Source of the DNA: Streptomyces fulvoviolaceus
GTDB lineage: Bacteria > Actinomycetota > Actinomycetes > Streptomycetales > Streptomycetaceae
Direction: 5' to 3'
Assembly (NCBI RefSeq): GCF_000718165.1
Contig: NZ_JOEY01000015.1
Location: forward strand, 186,001-250,000
DNA: 64,000 bases
A program made the translations under genes and the position numbers. Below are positions 33,264 through 41,340 of the stretch, piece by piece. The number at the start of each line of letters is the position of its first letter. The first letter of the stretch is position 1. Below the pieces are notes generated by a model. The model worked only from the letters and a program-made list of their open reading frames with translations. It ran no database searches and was not told where the DNA came from.

Positions 33264-34160
33264 ATGCGGGGACACACGGGACCGGGAGGCCGGAGGGTGG
33301 ACGAGGCACGGGCGCGCGACGTACTGGCCGCGGCGGGAGTACTGCCCGGCCGGGCCCAGGACGCCCGGCTGCTCGCCCTGGGCGAGAACGCGGTGTTCGC
33401 CGCCGGTGACCTGGTCGTCAAGGTGGGCCGCGACGCCGAACTCCTCGACCGGGCGCGCCGCGAGCTGGACATCGCGGTGTGGCTGGCCGAGGCGGACGTG
33501 CCCGCGGTGCGGGTGGCGTCGCCGGAGGCGCTCCTGGTCGAGGGGCACCCGGTGACGGTGTGGCACCGGCTGCCCGAGCCTGCACGGCCCGCCGAACCGC
33601 GGGATTTGGCCGAACTGTTGCGGGTCGTCCACGGGTTGCCTGCGCCCGCTTTCCCGTTGCCGCCGCGTGAGCTTCTCGGGGGTGTGGAGCGCTGGCTGCG
33701 GCTTGCAGGGGATGCGATCGATCCGGCCGATGCGGCGTATCTGCGGTCACGGCGGGATGGGTTCTCCTCGGCCGCGGCCGCGCTGACCCCGCATCTGCCG
33801 CGCGGGCCCATCCACGGGGATGCGTTGCCGCGGAACGTCCATGTCGGGCCGGACGGGCCTGTGCTGGTTGATCTGGAGACGTTCTCGGCGGACCTGCGTG
33901 AGCATGATCTGGTGGTCATGGCTCTGTCCCGGGACCGGTATGGGCTGCCTTCCGAGGCGTACAACTCCTTTGTCGAGGCGTACGGGTGGGATGTGCGGGA
34001 GTGGGCGGGGTGTTCGGTGCTGCGGGGTGCGCGGGAGACGGCCAGCTGTGCGTGGGTGGCTCAGCATGCGCCGAGTAATCCGAAGGCGTTGGCGGAGTTC
34101 GAGCGGCGGGTGGCGTCTTTGCGGGACGGGGACGAGTCCGTGCGTTGGTATTCGTTCTGA
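33264..34160 (+). CDS. Aminoglycoside phosphotransferase family protein
   Basis: 298 residues, kinase-like fold for small molecules. Family motifs: VVKVGRDAELLDRARRELDI (Lys and Glu of the N-lobe), PIHGDALPRNVHVG (catalytic loop HGDxxxxN), VLVDLETFSADLREHDLVVMAL (metal-binding Asp). The catalytic Asp and Asn are intact, so it is probably active; the substrate is not necessarily an antibiotic. Starts at ATG 33264, or at GTG 33297, before which GGGAGG lies; the choice is uncertain. Convergent with the LysR gene. Confidence 0.85.
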   Translation: MRGHTGPGGRRVDEARARDVLAAAGVLPGRAQDARLLALGENAVFAAGDLVVKVGRDAELLDRARRELDIAVWLAEADVPAVRVASPEALLVEGHPVTVWHRLPEPARPAEPRDLAELLRVVHGLPAPAFPLPPRELLGGVERWLRLAGDAIDPADAAYLRSRRDGFSSAAAALTPHLPRGPIHGDALPRNVHVGPDGPVLVDLETFSADLREHDLVVMALSRDRYGLPSEAYNSFVEAYGWDVREWAGCSVLRGARETASCAWVAQHAPSNPKALAEFERRVASLRDGDESVRWYSF

Positions 34161-34194
34161 GCGCCTAATGTCCGGGGGCTGTCGTTTGGCAGGC

Positions 34195-34250
34195 GGCTGC
34201 GGGTCCTATGTGGCTGGTCGCGCAGTTCCCCGCGCCCCTTTGGGGCGCGT
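34195..34250. repeat. Streptomyces-type intergenic repeat with hairpin, also the 3' end of the LysR gene
   Basis: The stretch GGCTGGTCGCGCAGTTCCCC followed by GCGCCCC-TTT-GGGGCGC is a sequence I remember as widespread between Streptomyces genes. CGCGCCCC (34231-34238) and GGGGCGCG (34242-34249) form a perfect 8-bp stem with a TTT loop, a probable terminator between convergent genes. It codes the last residues of the LysR protein. Confidence 0.7.
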
Positions 34251-35153
34251 CTCCTCGCCCTCCTGGATTGTGCGCGCGGCTTGGCGCAGTTCCCGCAGGA
34301 CCGTGCGGAACGCCGTTCGCGCCGTGCGCTCGGGGCGATAAAGGGCGTCGATGTGGCGTCTCGCCTGGACCCCGCTGAGGGGTCTCAGGGTCAGTGCCGG
34401 GTGTCGGCGCATCGTCCAGCGCGGCATCAAGGCCAGGCCCCCGCCCGCCGCCACCACCTCGGCGACCACCGCGAACTCGTTGATGCGGTGGGCGAGATGG
34501 AGGCGTCGGCCCGCTGCCGCGGCGATCGCGTCGATCGTCGCCATGACCGGGAAGCCGTCGTGCACGGTGATCCAGGGCTCGTCGGCCACGTCGCGCGGGG
34601 TCACCCGGCGCTTGGCGGCGAGCGGGTGGTCCACCGGCATGGCCACGTCCAGCGGCTCACGCAGGAGCGTCGTCACGGTCACCGTGTCCGGCCAGGTCGG
34701 GGCGTGGTCGAGGCGGTGGGCGAGCACCAGGTCGTACTCCCGGGTCAGCCGGGGGAAGTCGTCCTGGGCCACGTCCTCGTCGGCCAGCGCCAGCACCGGA
34801 TGTCCGGGCCCCGCCAGCGCCCGCAGCAGCAACGGGAAGAACGCCGCACCCGCGCTGTGGAACGCCGCCACCGACACGTCGCCGTCCGGCCGGGCCACGA
34901 ACTCCTCGACGGTGTGCCGGGCGCGGGCCAGTGCCGTCTCCACCTCGACGGCCGCTCCCGCCAGTGCCTGCCCGGCGTCCGTGAGCACCAGTCGCCGCCC
35001 GTCGCGCTCGGTCAGCGGCACGGGGATCGAGCGCTGCAACAGCCGTAGCTGCTGCGAGATCGCCGACGGTGTCACCAGCAGCGCCTCGGCGACCGCGGTG
35101 ACGCTGCCCAGTTCGCCCAGCTCCCGCAGGATCCGCAATTGCCGTTCGTCCAC
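34206..35153 (-). CDS. LysR family transcriptional regulator
   Basis: 315 residues. N-terminal winged helix (about 3-60): LRILRELGELGSVTAVAEAL, then LLVTPSAISQQLRLLQRSI and LTDAGQAL. Effector-binding domain from about 90. The start GTG 35153 is used because LysR N-termini begin at this point; the frame continues upstream to 35258 without homology. The C-terminal tail after REL is coded by a repeat element with a hairpin (34231-34249), giving an unusual RPKGARGTARPAT end. It probably controls the divergent EamA gene, 94 bp away. Confidence 0.9.
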   Translation of the reverse strand: MDERQLRILRELGELGSVTAVAEALLVTPSAISQQLRLLQRSIPVPLTERDGRRLVLTDAGQALAGAAVEVETALARARHTVEEFVARPDGDVSVAAFHSAGAAFFPLLLRALAGPGHPVLALADEDVAQDDFPRLTREYDLVLAHRLDHAPTWPDTVTVTTLLREPLDVAMPVDHPLAAKRRVTPRDVADEPWITVHDGFPVMATIDAIAAAAGRRLHLAHRINEFAVVAEVVAAGGGLALMPRWTMRRHPALTLRPLSGVQARRHIDALYRPERTARTAFRTVLRELRQAARTIQEGEETRPKGARGTARPAT

Positions 35154-35185
35154 ACCCTCAGTGTAGAGAGACTTTGTAGGGAAGC

Positions 35186-35199
35186 TAAAAGATCGTTTA
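35186..35199. promoter_or_regulatory. Operator-like palindrome TAAA-N6-TTTA between LysR and EamA genes
   Basis: An A/T-rich interrupted palindrome within the 94-bp divergent gap, unusual in this GC-rich DNA, with the T/A ends typical of LysR sites. It lies 33 bp upstream of the LysR start and 49 bp upstream of the transporter start. Likely the binding site for autoregulation and activation; not proven. Confidence 0.45.
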
Positions 35200-35247
35200 A
35201 GAAAGTGGTTCTGGGCTTCAGTGGCCTCGTCGGTGCAGGGTGGGCGG

Positions 35248-36216
35248 GTGTCCGACACCCGCCGTACCGACGCGGTACTCCTCCTGGTCGCGCTCGTCTG
35301 GGGTTCCAGTTATCTGTCCGCCCAGACCGCCACCGCGGCCCTCCCTGTCCTGCTGGTCCTGCTCGCCCGCTACGCCCTGTCCTCGCTGGCCTGTCTCGGC
35401 CTCCTCGCCGCCCGCAGGTCGCCCCGCCGGTGGACCCGCGACGAGCTCCGGGTCGGGGTGCCCCTGGGGGTCACGCAGGCCGCCGTCCTGGTCGTGGAGA
35501 CGTACGGCGTGGCCCACACCAGCGCCGCCAACGCGGGCCTGATCATCAGCCTGACCATCGTGCTCACCCCCCTCCTCGACCGCGCCGGCCACCCGGGCGG
35601 ACTGCCTCCCGTCTTCTACGCCGCCGCCGGGGTGTGTGTCCTGGCCGTCGGACTCCTCATGTCCGGCAACGGCTTCCACGCGCCCCGCCTCGGCGACCTG
35701 CTGATGCTCGGCGCCGCGGTCGTCCGCGCCGGGCACGTGGCCCTGGTCGGCCGGCTCACCGTGGGCCGGGCGATACGGCCGCTGCACCTGACCACGGTGC
35801 AGACCCTCGTCGGCACGGCCCTGTTCCTGGCCCCGGCCGCGCACGAACTGCCGACCCTGGTCCGCGCCGACGCCGCCACCTGGACGCAGCTCGTCTATCT
35901 CGCGCTGTTCTGCAGCGTGTTCGCCTTCCTCGCCCAGACCTGGGCGGTGCAGCGCACCTCGGCCAGCCGGGCCAGCCTGCTGCTGGGCACCGAGCCGATC
36001 TGGGCCGCGGCGGTGGGGATCACTCTGGCCGGCGAACACTTCACGACGCTGACCGGTCTCGGGGCCGTCATGATGATCACCGGTACTTACTGGGGGCAGT
36101 CCGTGGAGCGCGCACACCGCTCATCTGCCCTGCCCCGCAGTGAAGTTCACCCCACCGGCAACGAAGGGGACACCCGATGCCCGACGACAGCGCCAACGGC
36201 GCCTACGACCGTCTGA
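35248..36216 (+). CDS. EamA/DMT-type transporter
   Basis: 322 residues with ten predicted membrane segments in two EamA halves: VLLLVALVWGSSYLSAQTAT at the start, TYGVAHTSAANAGLIISLTIVLTP, and in the second half FAFLAQTWAVQRTSASRASLLLGTEPIWAAAVG. Exporter of metabolites or amino acids; substrate unknown. GTG 35248 is preferred over GTG 35221, since it is preceded by AGGGTGGGCGG. The last 13 codons overlap the start of the next gene by 40 nt in another frame. Probably activated by the divergent LysR protein. Confidence 0.88.
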   Translation: MSDTRRTDAVLLLVALVWGSSYLSAQTATAALPVLLVLLARYALSSLACLGLLAARRSPRRWTRDELRVGVPLGVTQAAVLVVETYGVAHTSAANAGLIISLTIVLTPLLDRAGHPGGLPPVFYAAAGVCVLAVGLLMSGNGFHAPRLGDLLMLGAAVVRAGHVALVGRLTVGRAIRPLHLTTVQTLVGTALFLAPAAHELPTLVRADAATWTQLVYLALFCSVFAFLAQTWAVQRTSASRASLLLGTEPIWAAAVGITLAGEHFTTLTGLGAVMMITGTYWGQSVERAHRSSALPRSEVHPTGNEGDTRCPTTAPTAPTTV

Positions 36217-36719
36217 TCTCCCTGCTCGACACCTCCTCCGTCGACTACAAGCTCATCGATCACGCTCCCGAGGGCACCACCGACGCCGTCTGCGCACTGC
36301 GCGGGCACCCCGCCTCCGAGGCGGCGAAGTGCATCGTGCTGCGGGTCAAGGTCGACCAGCGCACCACCCGACACGTCCTCGCGGTCGTACCCGGGGACCG
36401 GCGGGTGGACCTGGATGCCGTACGGACGCTGTTCGCGGCGCTCCCCCAACTCTCGGCTTCGCTCGAGCCGGGGACCCCCACCGTCGGGTTCAGCGACGCG
36501 GAGACGGCCGAGCGGCTGGCCCGCGCGATTCCCGGCACCGTGCTTCCGTTCAGCTTCGACCCGGAGCTGGAGGTCGTCGCCGACCCGAACGTCGTGGCGC
36601 AGCCCCGGCTGTACTTCAACGCCGCCCGCCTGGACCGCTCGCTGTTCATCTCGGGTGCGGACTATGCGCGGGTCGCACAGCCCCGGGTGGAGCCGATCGC
36701 GGGCCCGGTACCGGCCTGA
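36177..36719 (+). CDS. YbaK/prolyl-tRNA editing-domain protein
   Basis: 180 residues; deacylates mischarged tRNA in trans. Family landmarks: YKLIDHAPEGTTDAVCALRGHP, SEAAKCIVLRVK with the catalytic-site Lys, AVVPGDRRVDLDAV, and the Phe/Tyr-rich region RLYFNAARLDRSLFISGADYAR at the end. The exact tRNA (Cys-, Pro- or another type) is unknown. ATG 36177 has AAGGGG upstream; it overlaps the transporter gene, so the two are coupled. Confidence 0.85.
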   Translation: MPDDSANGAYDRLISLLDTSSVDYKLIDHAPEGTTDAVCALRGHPASEAAKCIVLRVKVDQRTTRHVLAVVPGDRRVDLDAVRTLFAALPQLSASLEPGTPTVGFSDAETAERLARAIPGTVLPFSFDPELEVVADPNVVAQPRLYFNAARLDRSLFISGADYARVAQPRVEPIAGPVPA

Positions 36720-36735
36720 GGGTGACGAGGCGGGG

Positions 36736-37458
36736 TCACACCGTCTCGTCGGCCGGCTCGCGCAGCGGCCACGTGCCGTCCACCACCGCGCTCGCGTCGC
36801 CCTTGCGGCGCAGGAAGCTCTGGAAGTCGGCCGCCCACTCCGCATACCACTCGATCTGGCGGCGGTGCAGCTCCGCCGGGCCGAGGCCCGCGACCTTGGG
36901 ATGGCGATCGGCGATCGCGCAGGCCAGCCGGGCCGCGGCGAGGGCGTCGGCCGCGGCGTCGTGGGCGGCGTCGAGCGAGACGCCGTACTCCGTGCAGACC
37001 GCTTCGAGGTTGCGCTTGCCGCGGCGGTAGCGGTCGACCTGGCGGTCGATGGTGTACGGGTCGATGACCGGGGCGGGGTCGATGCCGCCCAGTCGCTCAC
37101 GCAGGGACGGCAGTCCGTGCCGGCGCAGTTCGGCGGAGAGCAGGCTCAGGTCGAAGGCCGCGTTGTAGGCGACGACCGGCACGCCCGTCTTCCAGTAGGT
37201 CGCGAGGACGTCGGCGATCGCGTCGGCGACCTGGTCGGCCGGTCGGCCCTCGGCGGCCGCTCGCTCATTGCTGATGCCGTGCACCGCCACCGCGTCCGCC
37301 GGGATCTCCACACCCGGGTCGGCGAGCCACTCCCGGCGCCCTATCGGCTGCCCGGCCCTGACCTCGATCACGGCCCCTGTGACGATGCGCGCCTCGCGCG
37401 GATCGGTGCCGGTCGTCTCCAGGTCGAAGCCGATCAGCAGCTCCCGGTGCCAGCCCAT
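36736..37458 (-). CDS. DnaQ-like 3'-5' exonuclease
   Basis: 240 residues, DEDDh family. Exo I FDLETTGTD (about 11-19), Exo II VVAYNAAFDLSLL, Exo III HDAAADALAAARLA with the catalytic His; the catalytic Asp/Glu residues are all present. Probably an RNA or DNA end trimmer or the proofreading kind, not part of the polymerase itself. ATG 37458 has AAGGGGGACC upstream; the frame continues to 37524 without homology. The gap 37459-37587 contains no feature that I can support. Confidence 0.9.
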   Translation of the reverse strand: MGWHRELLIGFDLETTGTDPREARIVTGAVIEVRAGQPIGRREWLADPGVEIPADAVAVHGISNERAAAEGRPADQVADAIADVLATYWKTGVPVVAYNAAFDLSLLSAELRRHGLPSLRERLGGIDPAPVIDPYTIDRQVDRYRRGKRNLEAVCTEYGVSLDAAHDAAADALAAARLACAIADRHPKVAGLGPAELHRRQIEWYAEWAADFQSFLRRKGDASAVVDGTWPLREPADETV

Positions 37459-37587
37459 GGGCGGTCCCCCTTCTTGGTGGTGCTTTCCCCCAGTGGTCTC
37501 CACCCTCCCATGCGCCACTGACAATCAGGGGACCGCGTTCCGCTTACCCCGTTCCGCGGTCTCCCGCCGAAGCGCACGTGAGGAAAT

Positions 37588-38826
37588 TCAGGACACCGGC
37601 CGCGAATCCGACCAATTCACCTCGAACTCTTCGCGGTAGGTCGGGAAGAGCCCGCTCTCGTCGATCTCGTCCGACTTGAGCACCCGGCCTCCGTTGCGCA
37701 GCACCAGCACCGGCGCCTCCATGCCCCGCGAGCGCCGCAGATAGGACTGCACGACGGCTATGCCGTCCGAGCCGTCCCCGTCGACGAGGTACGCCGTGAA
37801 GCGGGGCGTCTCGTCGTAGACCTGGATCTCGAACGCCCCGGGGTCGCGCAGCTTGGAGCGGACGCGGCGCATGTGCAGGATGTTCATCTCGACGGCACGG
37901 CTCAGTTCCCCGCGCTTGATGCCGAGTTCACGCTCGCGCCGCTTGACCGCGCTGGACGCGGGGTTCAGGAACAGCAGCCGCACCCGGCAGCCGGACTCGG
38001 CGAGGCGCACCAGACGACGGCCGGAGAAGTTCTGCACGAGCAGGTTGAGGCCGATGCCGATCGCGTCGAGCCGGCGGGCGCCGCCGAAGATGTCCTCGGC
38101 CGGGAACTGCCGCATGAGCCGCACCCGGTCGGAGTGCACGGCGACCACGTCCGCGTACCGGTCGCCGACGAGGTCCTCGACGGCGTCGACGGGCAGCCGG
38201 CGGGCGGAGGGGACGTCGCCGCCCGTGCCGAGTATCTCCAGCAGCTTCGCGGAGGCGCGCTCGGCCTGGCCCAGAACGGCTTCGGACAGGGCACGGTTGC
38301 GGGAGACGACGTTCCGGGTGACTTCCAGCTCGTCCAGGGCGAGTTCGACGTCCCGGCGCTCGTCGAAGTAGGGCTCGAAGCACGGCCAGTGCTGCACCAT
38401 CAGCTCGCGCAGCTGCGGCAGGGTGAGGAAGCTGAGGACGTTGTCGTCGGCCGGGTCGAGCAAGTAGCCCTTGCGGCGGCTGACTTCGCGGACGGCGACC
38501 GCGCGCTGCACCCACTCCTGGCCGGCCGGGCCGGCGGCGGCGACCACCCAGTCGTCGCCGTGGACGGGTTCGTAGATGGGGCGCAGGACAGCGGCCACGA
38601 CCGCCCGCAGCCGCTGTTCGACGAGGTTCAGCCAGATGTAGGCCCGGCCGGCCCGCTGGGCGCGCGTACGTACTTCGCGCCAGGCGTCGGCGTCCCAGTC
38701 CAGCTCCGGCCCGATCGCACCCGCGTCCATCGGCCGTGCCAGGGACACCGTGCCGGGCGGGACGTCTGCGGAGTTCCCCTCGTGACCCTCGTCACCAGGG
38801 GGCAACTCCAGCCCTCCCGACCCCAC
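37588..38826 (-). CDS. SAV2148 family HEPN-domain protein
   Basis: 412 residues, cytoplasmic. The long conserved sequence, with VSLARPMDAGAIGPELDWDA, YIWLNLVEQRLRAVVAAVLRPIYEP and DDNVLSFLTLPQLRELMVQ, is the Streptomyces-wide SAV2148 type annotated as carrying a HEPN domain. HEPN proteins are often RNases, but I could not point to the catalytic Arg/His motif. The start is probably GTG 38826 (VGSGGLELPPGDEG); TTG 38868 and GTG 38856 are possible. A conserved gene of this kind suggests a housekeeping or developmental job. Confidence 0.7.
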   Translation of the reverse strand: MGSGGLELPPGDEGHEGNSADVPPGTVSLARPMDAGAIGPELDWDADAWREVRTRAQRAGRAYIWLNLVEQRLRAVVAAVLRPIYEPVHGDDWVVAAAGPAGQEWVQRAVAVREVSRRKGYLLDPADDNVLSFLTLPQLRELMVQHWPCFEPYFDERRDVELALDELEVTRNVVSRNRALSEAVLGQAERASAKLLEILGTGGDVPSARRLPVDAVEDLVGDRYADVVAVHSDRVRLMRQFPAEDIFGGARRLDAIGIGLNLLVQNFSGRRLVRLAESGCRVRLLFLNPASSAVKRRERELGIKRGELSRAVEMNILHMRRVRSKLRDPGAFEIQVYDETPRFTAYLVDGDGSDGIAVVQSYLRRSRGMEAPVLVLRNGGRVLKSDEIDESGLFPTYREEFEVNWSDSRPVS

Positions 38827-38929
38827 CCGCGCACCGCCTTCCGCTCCCCCGAGCACTCCCCTTGCCAACGATCAAGGAAGGGTACTCCGGGAGTGGTCGG
38901 CGGTGCAGCCGGATGGACAGGGTCATTTC

Positions 38930-40273
38930 TCAACTACGCGGCTGCCAGTGCCCGTTCTGCCACACAAGGTCGTCGGGAGTGAGCGGATTCATAGCCGTGA
39001 CGTCCCTCGGAGCGATGGAGAACCCCTGCCAGTGGATCGGCATGGGCTGCTGGTCCTCGTCCCGGGCGATGTGGTGAAAGCCCACGTTCATCCAGACGAT
39101 CGGGTGTGTGAGGGTCTCACCGTTGACCCACTTGTCGACGGAGGCGCCTGCTCCGGCACCGCAGCTGCCCGGGTTGTTGCTGGCGAACTTCTCGCACTTG
39201 TTGTACTGCGTGAAGTAGACGTCGTGCTTGGTGAAACTGCGGCCCGGGTACTTGGTGGTGGCTCCGGGGACGATCTCGTACGACCGCGGGTGCCAGTCCT
39301 TGTTCTTGCCGGTCGCGCTGACCACACGCCACCAGCGGTAGGCCTTGGCGTTGCCCGCGAGTTCCTTGGTGACCTTGGTACGGGTGGTCTTGGTGGTCGG
39401 GGCCTGGTCACCGCTTCCGGGCGCGGTGACCGCCGAGTCGTACTGCTCGATCTGGTTCCTGGAGGAGCCGTCGAGGCCGAAGTCGAGCCGCCAGAAGACG
39501 TTGTGGCTGTGGCTGGTGGCCTTGGACCGGAGGCCCTTGCCGATGGGCCAGCCGCGCCCGTCACCGGCGTCGTAGTCGTCGTAGGAGAGGCTGCCGGTCG
39601 CGCCGACGTTCATGTTGACCGTGCCGTCGTCCTGGAAGCGCCACTCGGTCATGTACTCGTACCAGCCGACCTGGTTGACCGTGTAGACGAGGAGGTCCTT
39701 GCCCTGGGCCTGGTAGACCTTGCTCGCGGTGTCGCCCTGCATGCGGTAGGCGTGGCCGCGGGAACGGGTGGTGGTGCACAGGCCCTTGACGGTCGGGCGC
39801 TCCGGGTCCCCGTCCGGGATCTTGACGCTCTTGATGGTGCCGCCGGGGCACTCGCCCGGTGCCAGCTCCATCAGATCCTGGGCGAAGTTCTGGCCCGTCA
39901 GGTCGTCGAACTCGTTCTGCCCGTCGTCGTACGGGACATGTATCTGGCCCAGCCTGGCGCTGTTGAGGACCTTGATCGGCGCGGCCTCGCCCTTGGGCTG
40001 GTAGGTGACGTCCTCCAGGACGAGCCCGGCCATGCTGTCGTAGCGCCAGCACATCCGCCAGGTCGTGCCGCTCGCGAGCTTCTGCTCGATGCGGTAGGCG
40101 GCGCTGCAGTCGGCGGCCGCCACCGCTGCGGCCTTCGGCTGGGCCACGGCCGGTCCCGCGCCCGCGGTCGCGCCGGCGGTCAGCGCGACCAGGGACAGGC
40201 CGACGGCCACCCCCTTGCGGGCACGACTCATTCTCCGCGGCCGGAGGCCGCTGATTGAACACTGCACGCGCAT
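38930..40273 (-). CDS. Copper amine oxidase catalytic-domain protein (secreted)
   Basis: 447 residues. Signal peptide of about 65 residues, including ARKGVAVGLSLVALTAGATAG and an AVA cleavage site. The remainder is the catalytic domain of a copper amine oxidase: GLVLEDVTYQ, HVPYDDGQNEFDD with the catalytic-base Asp, GWYEYMTEW in which the Tyr should become topaquinone, SHSHNVFWRLDF (two copper His) and VGFHHIARDEDQQPMPIHWQGF (third His). The near-universal Asn before the Tyr is Trp here. ATG 40273 follows AAGGGAG; an inner ATG at 40231 is possible. The N-terminal domains are coded separately, 55 nt upstream. Confidence 0.88.
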   Translation of the reverse strand: MRVQCSISGLRPRRMSRARKGVAVGLSLVALTAGATAGAGPAVAQPKAAAVAAADCSAAYRIEQKLASGTTWRMCWRYDSMAGLVLEDVTYQPKGEAAPIKVLNSARLGQIHVPYDDGQNEFDDLTGQNFAQDLMELAPGECPGGTIKSVKIPDGDPERPTVKGLCTTTRSRGHAYRMQGDTASKVYQAQGKDLLVYTVNQVGWYEYMTEWRFQDDGTVNMNVGATGSLSYDDYDAGDGRGWPIGKGLRSKATSHSHNVFWRLDFGLDGSSRNQIEQYDSAVTAPGSGDQAPTTKTTRTKVTKELAGNAKAYRWWRVVSATGKNKDWHPRSYEIVPGATTKYPGRSFTKHDVYFTQYNKCEKFASNNPGSCGAGAGASVDKWVNGETLTHPIVWMNVGFHHIARDEDQQPMPIHWQGFSIAPRDVTAMNPLTPDDLVWQNGHWQPRS

Positions 40274-40328
40274 GAAGAAATGACTCCCTTGCAGGAGAAG
40301 CAAGTTGGAAAAGTGGACGGAGGTCGGC

Positions 40329-41144
40329 TCAGCCGTGGTCGAGGTCGGCGACCTTGCGGGCACTCAGGTCGATCACCAGGGACCTGGCGTCGATCCACGG
40401 CCCGTTCTTGACCTTCACGAACAGCCGCACGCAGCGGTGCTCACCGCACTTGTCGAGTACGGCGGGCTGGGCGCCCGCACTGGCCCGGTAGACCCCGCCG
40501 CTCAGCGTCAGCTGGTCCGGGGAGGTGAGCTCCTTGCCGGTGGCGTCCTTGTAGTCCGCCTTGAGGTCCGCGCCCAGGGGATCGGCGATCAGGAGCTGGG
40601 CGGCCTCGATGTTCTCGGCACGGCTCAGCGGCGGCTGGACGCCGTGCTGGGTGGCGGTCTCGACGACCTTGCCGGCGTCGAGGTCGACGGTCTTGGTGAC
40701 GAGGCTGTCGTCCCGGTAGTCGTAGAACGTCACGTCGGCACGCCGGGGCGCGTTCGGGTCGTCGACCTCGTCGGCGTCCGGCTCCGCGAGGTCGACGGTG
40801 AGGCGCTGCGGACCGCGGTCGCCCTCGACGTCCTCGGTCGCGTTGAACAACTGCCGGTTCACCGCGATCTGTTCGACCCGCTTCATCTCGTCGTCGGTCA
40901 GCGGGTCGCGGCCCTCGCCCTTGTCGCCCTCGGCGGGGGCCTCCTCGACCACACCGGGCGCGACGGCCGAGTCCTGTCCCTGTCCTGCCTGCTGCGCGGC
41001 CTGACTGCCCGTCCCGCCGTTTCCCGCCTCACCGGCTCCCGCGGTGCCGGGCAGGGTGATTCCGATCATCACGGCGGTCCCGGCCACCGCGATGGCCGCA
41101 CCGGCCACCACCTTGCCGAGATGGCGGTGCACTATGTTGCGCAC
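40329..41144 (-). CDS. Secreted copper amine oxidase N-terminal-domain protein (tyramine oxidase subunit B type)
   Basis: 271 residues. Signal: MRNIVHRHLGKVVAGAAIAVAG with a hydrophobic core and TAGA cleavage region near 36, then a Gly/Gln/Ala-rich linker. The folded part has CuAO N2/N3-like sequence: LTVDLAEPDADEV, VTFYDYRDDSLVTKTVDLDAGKV, GVQPPLSRAENIEAAQLL. It has no catalytic-domain residues. Coupled by position to the catalytic gene downstream, so the enzyme appears to be split into two exported polypeptides. The ATG is 41144. Confidence 0.8.
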   Translation of the reverse strand: MRNIVHRHLGKVVAGAAIAVAGTAVMIGITLPGTAGAGEAGNGGTGSQAAQQAGQGQDSAVAPGVVEEAPAEGDKGEGRDPLTDDEMKRVEQIAVNRQLFNATEDVEGDRGPQRLTVDLAEPDADEVDDPNAPRRADVTFYDYRDDSLVTKTVDLDAGKVVETATQHGVQPPLSRAENIEAAQLLIADPLGADLKADYKDATGKELTSPDQLTLSGGVYRASAGAQPAVLDKCGEHRCVRLFVKVKNGPWIDARSLVIDLSARKVADLDHG

Positions 41145-41340
41145 ATCTTCCCCCTACTCCCCCAACATCACCGGGAGTACGTCTTTGCCCCACTGGTTCG
41201 GCATTTCGCGACAGCGTTGATCGCGGATGCACTGGTCGATCGGTAAGAGGGACGTAAGTCATAGGTGGTTCCCTCACTTTCGGGGAGACTCAGGACCAAG
41301 GCGCCCACGGCGGCGCGGGACACCTGAAAGAGTCGTATCC

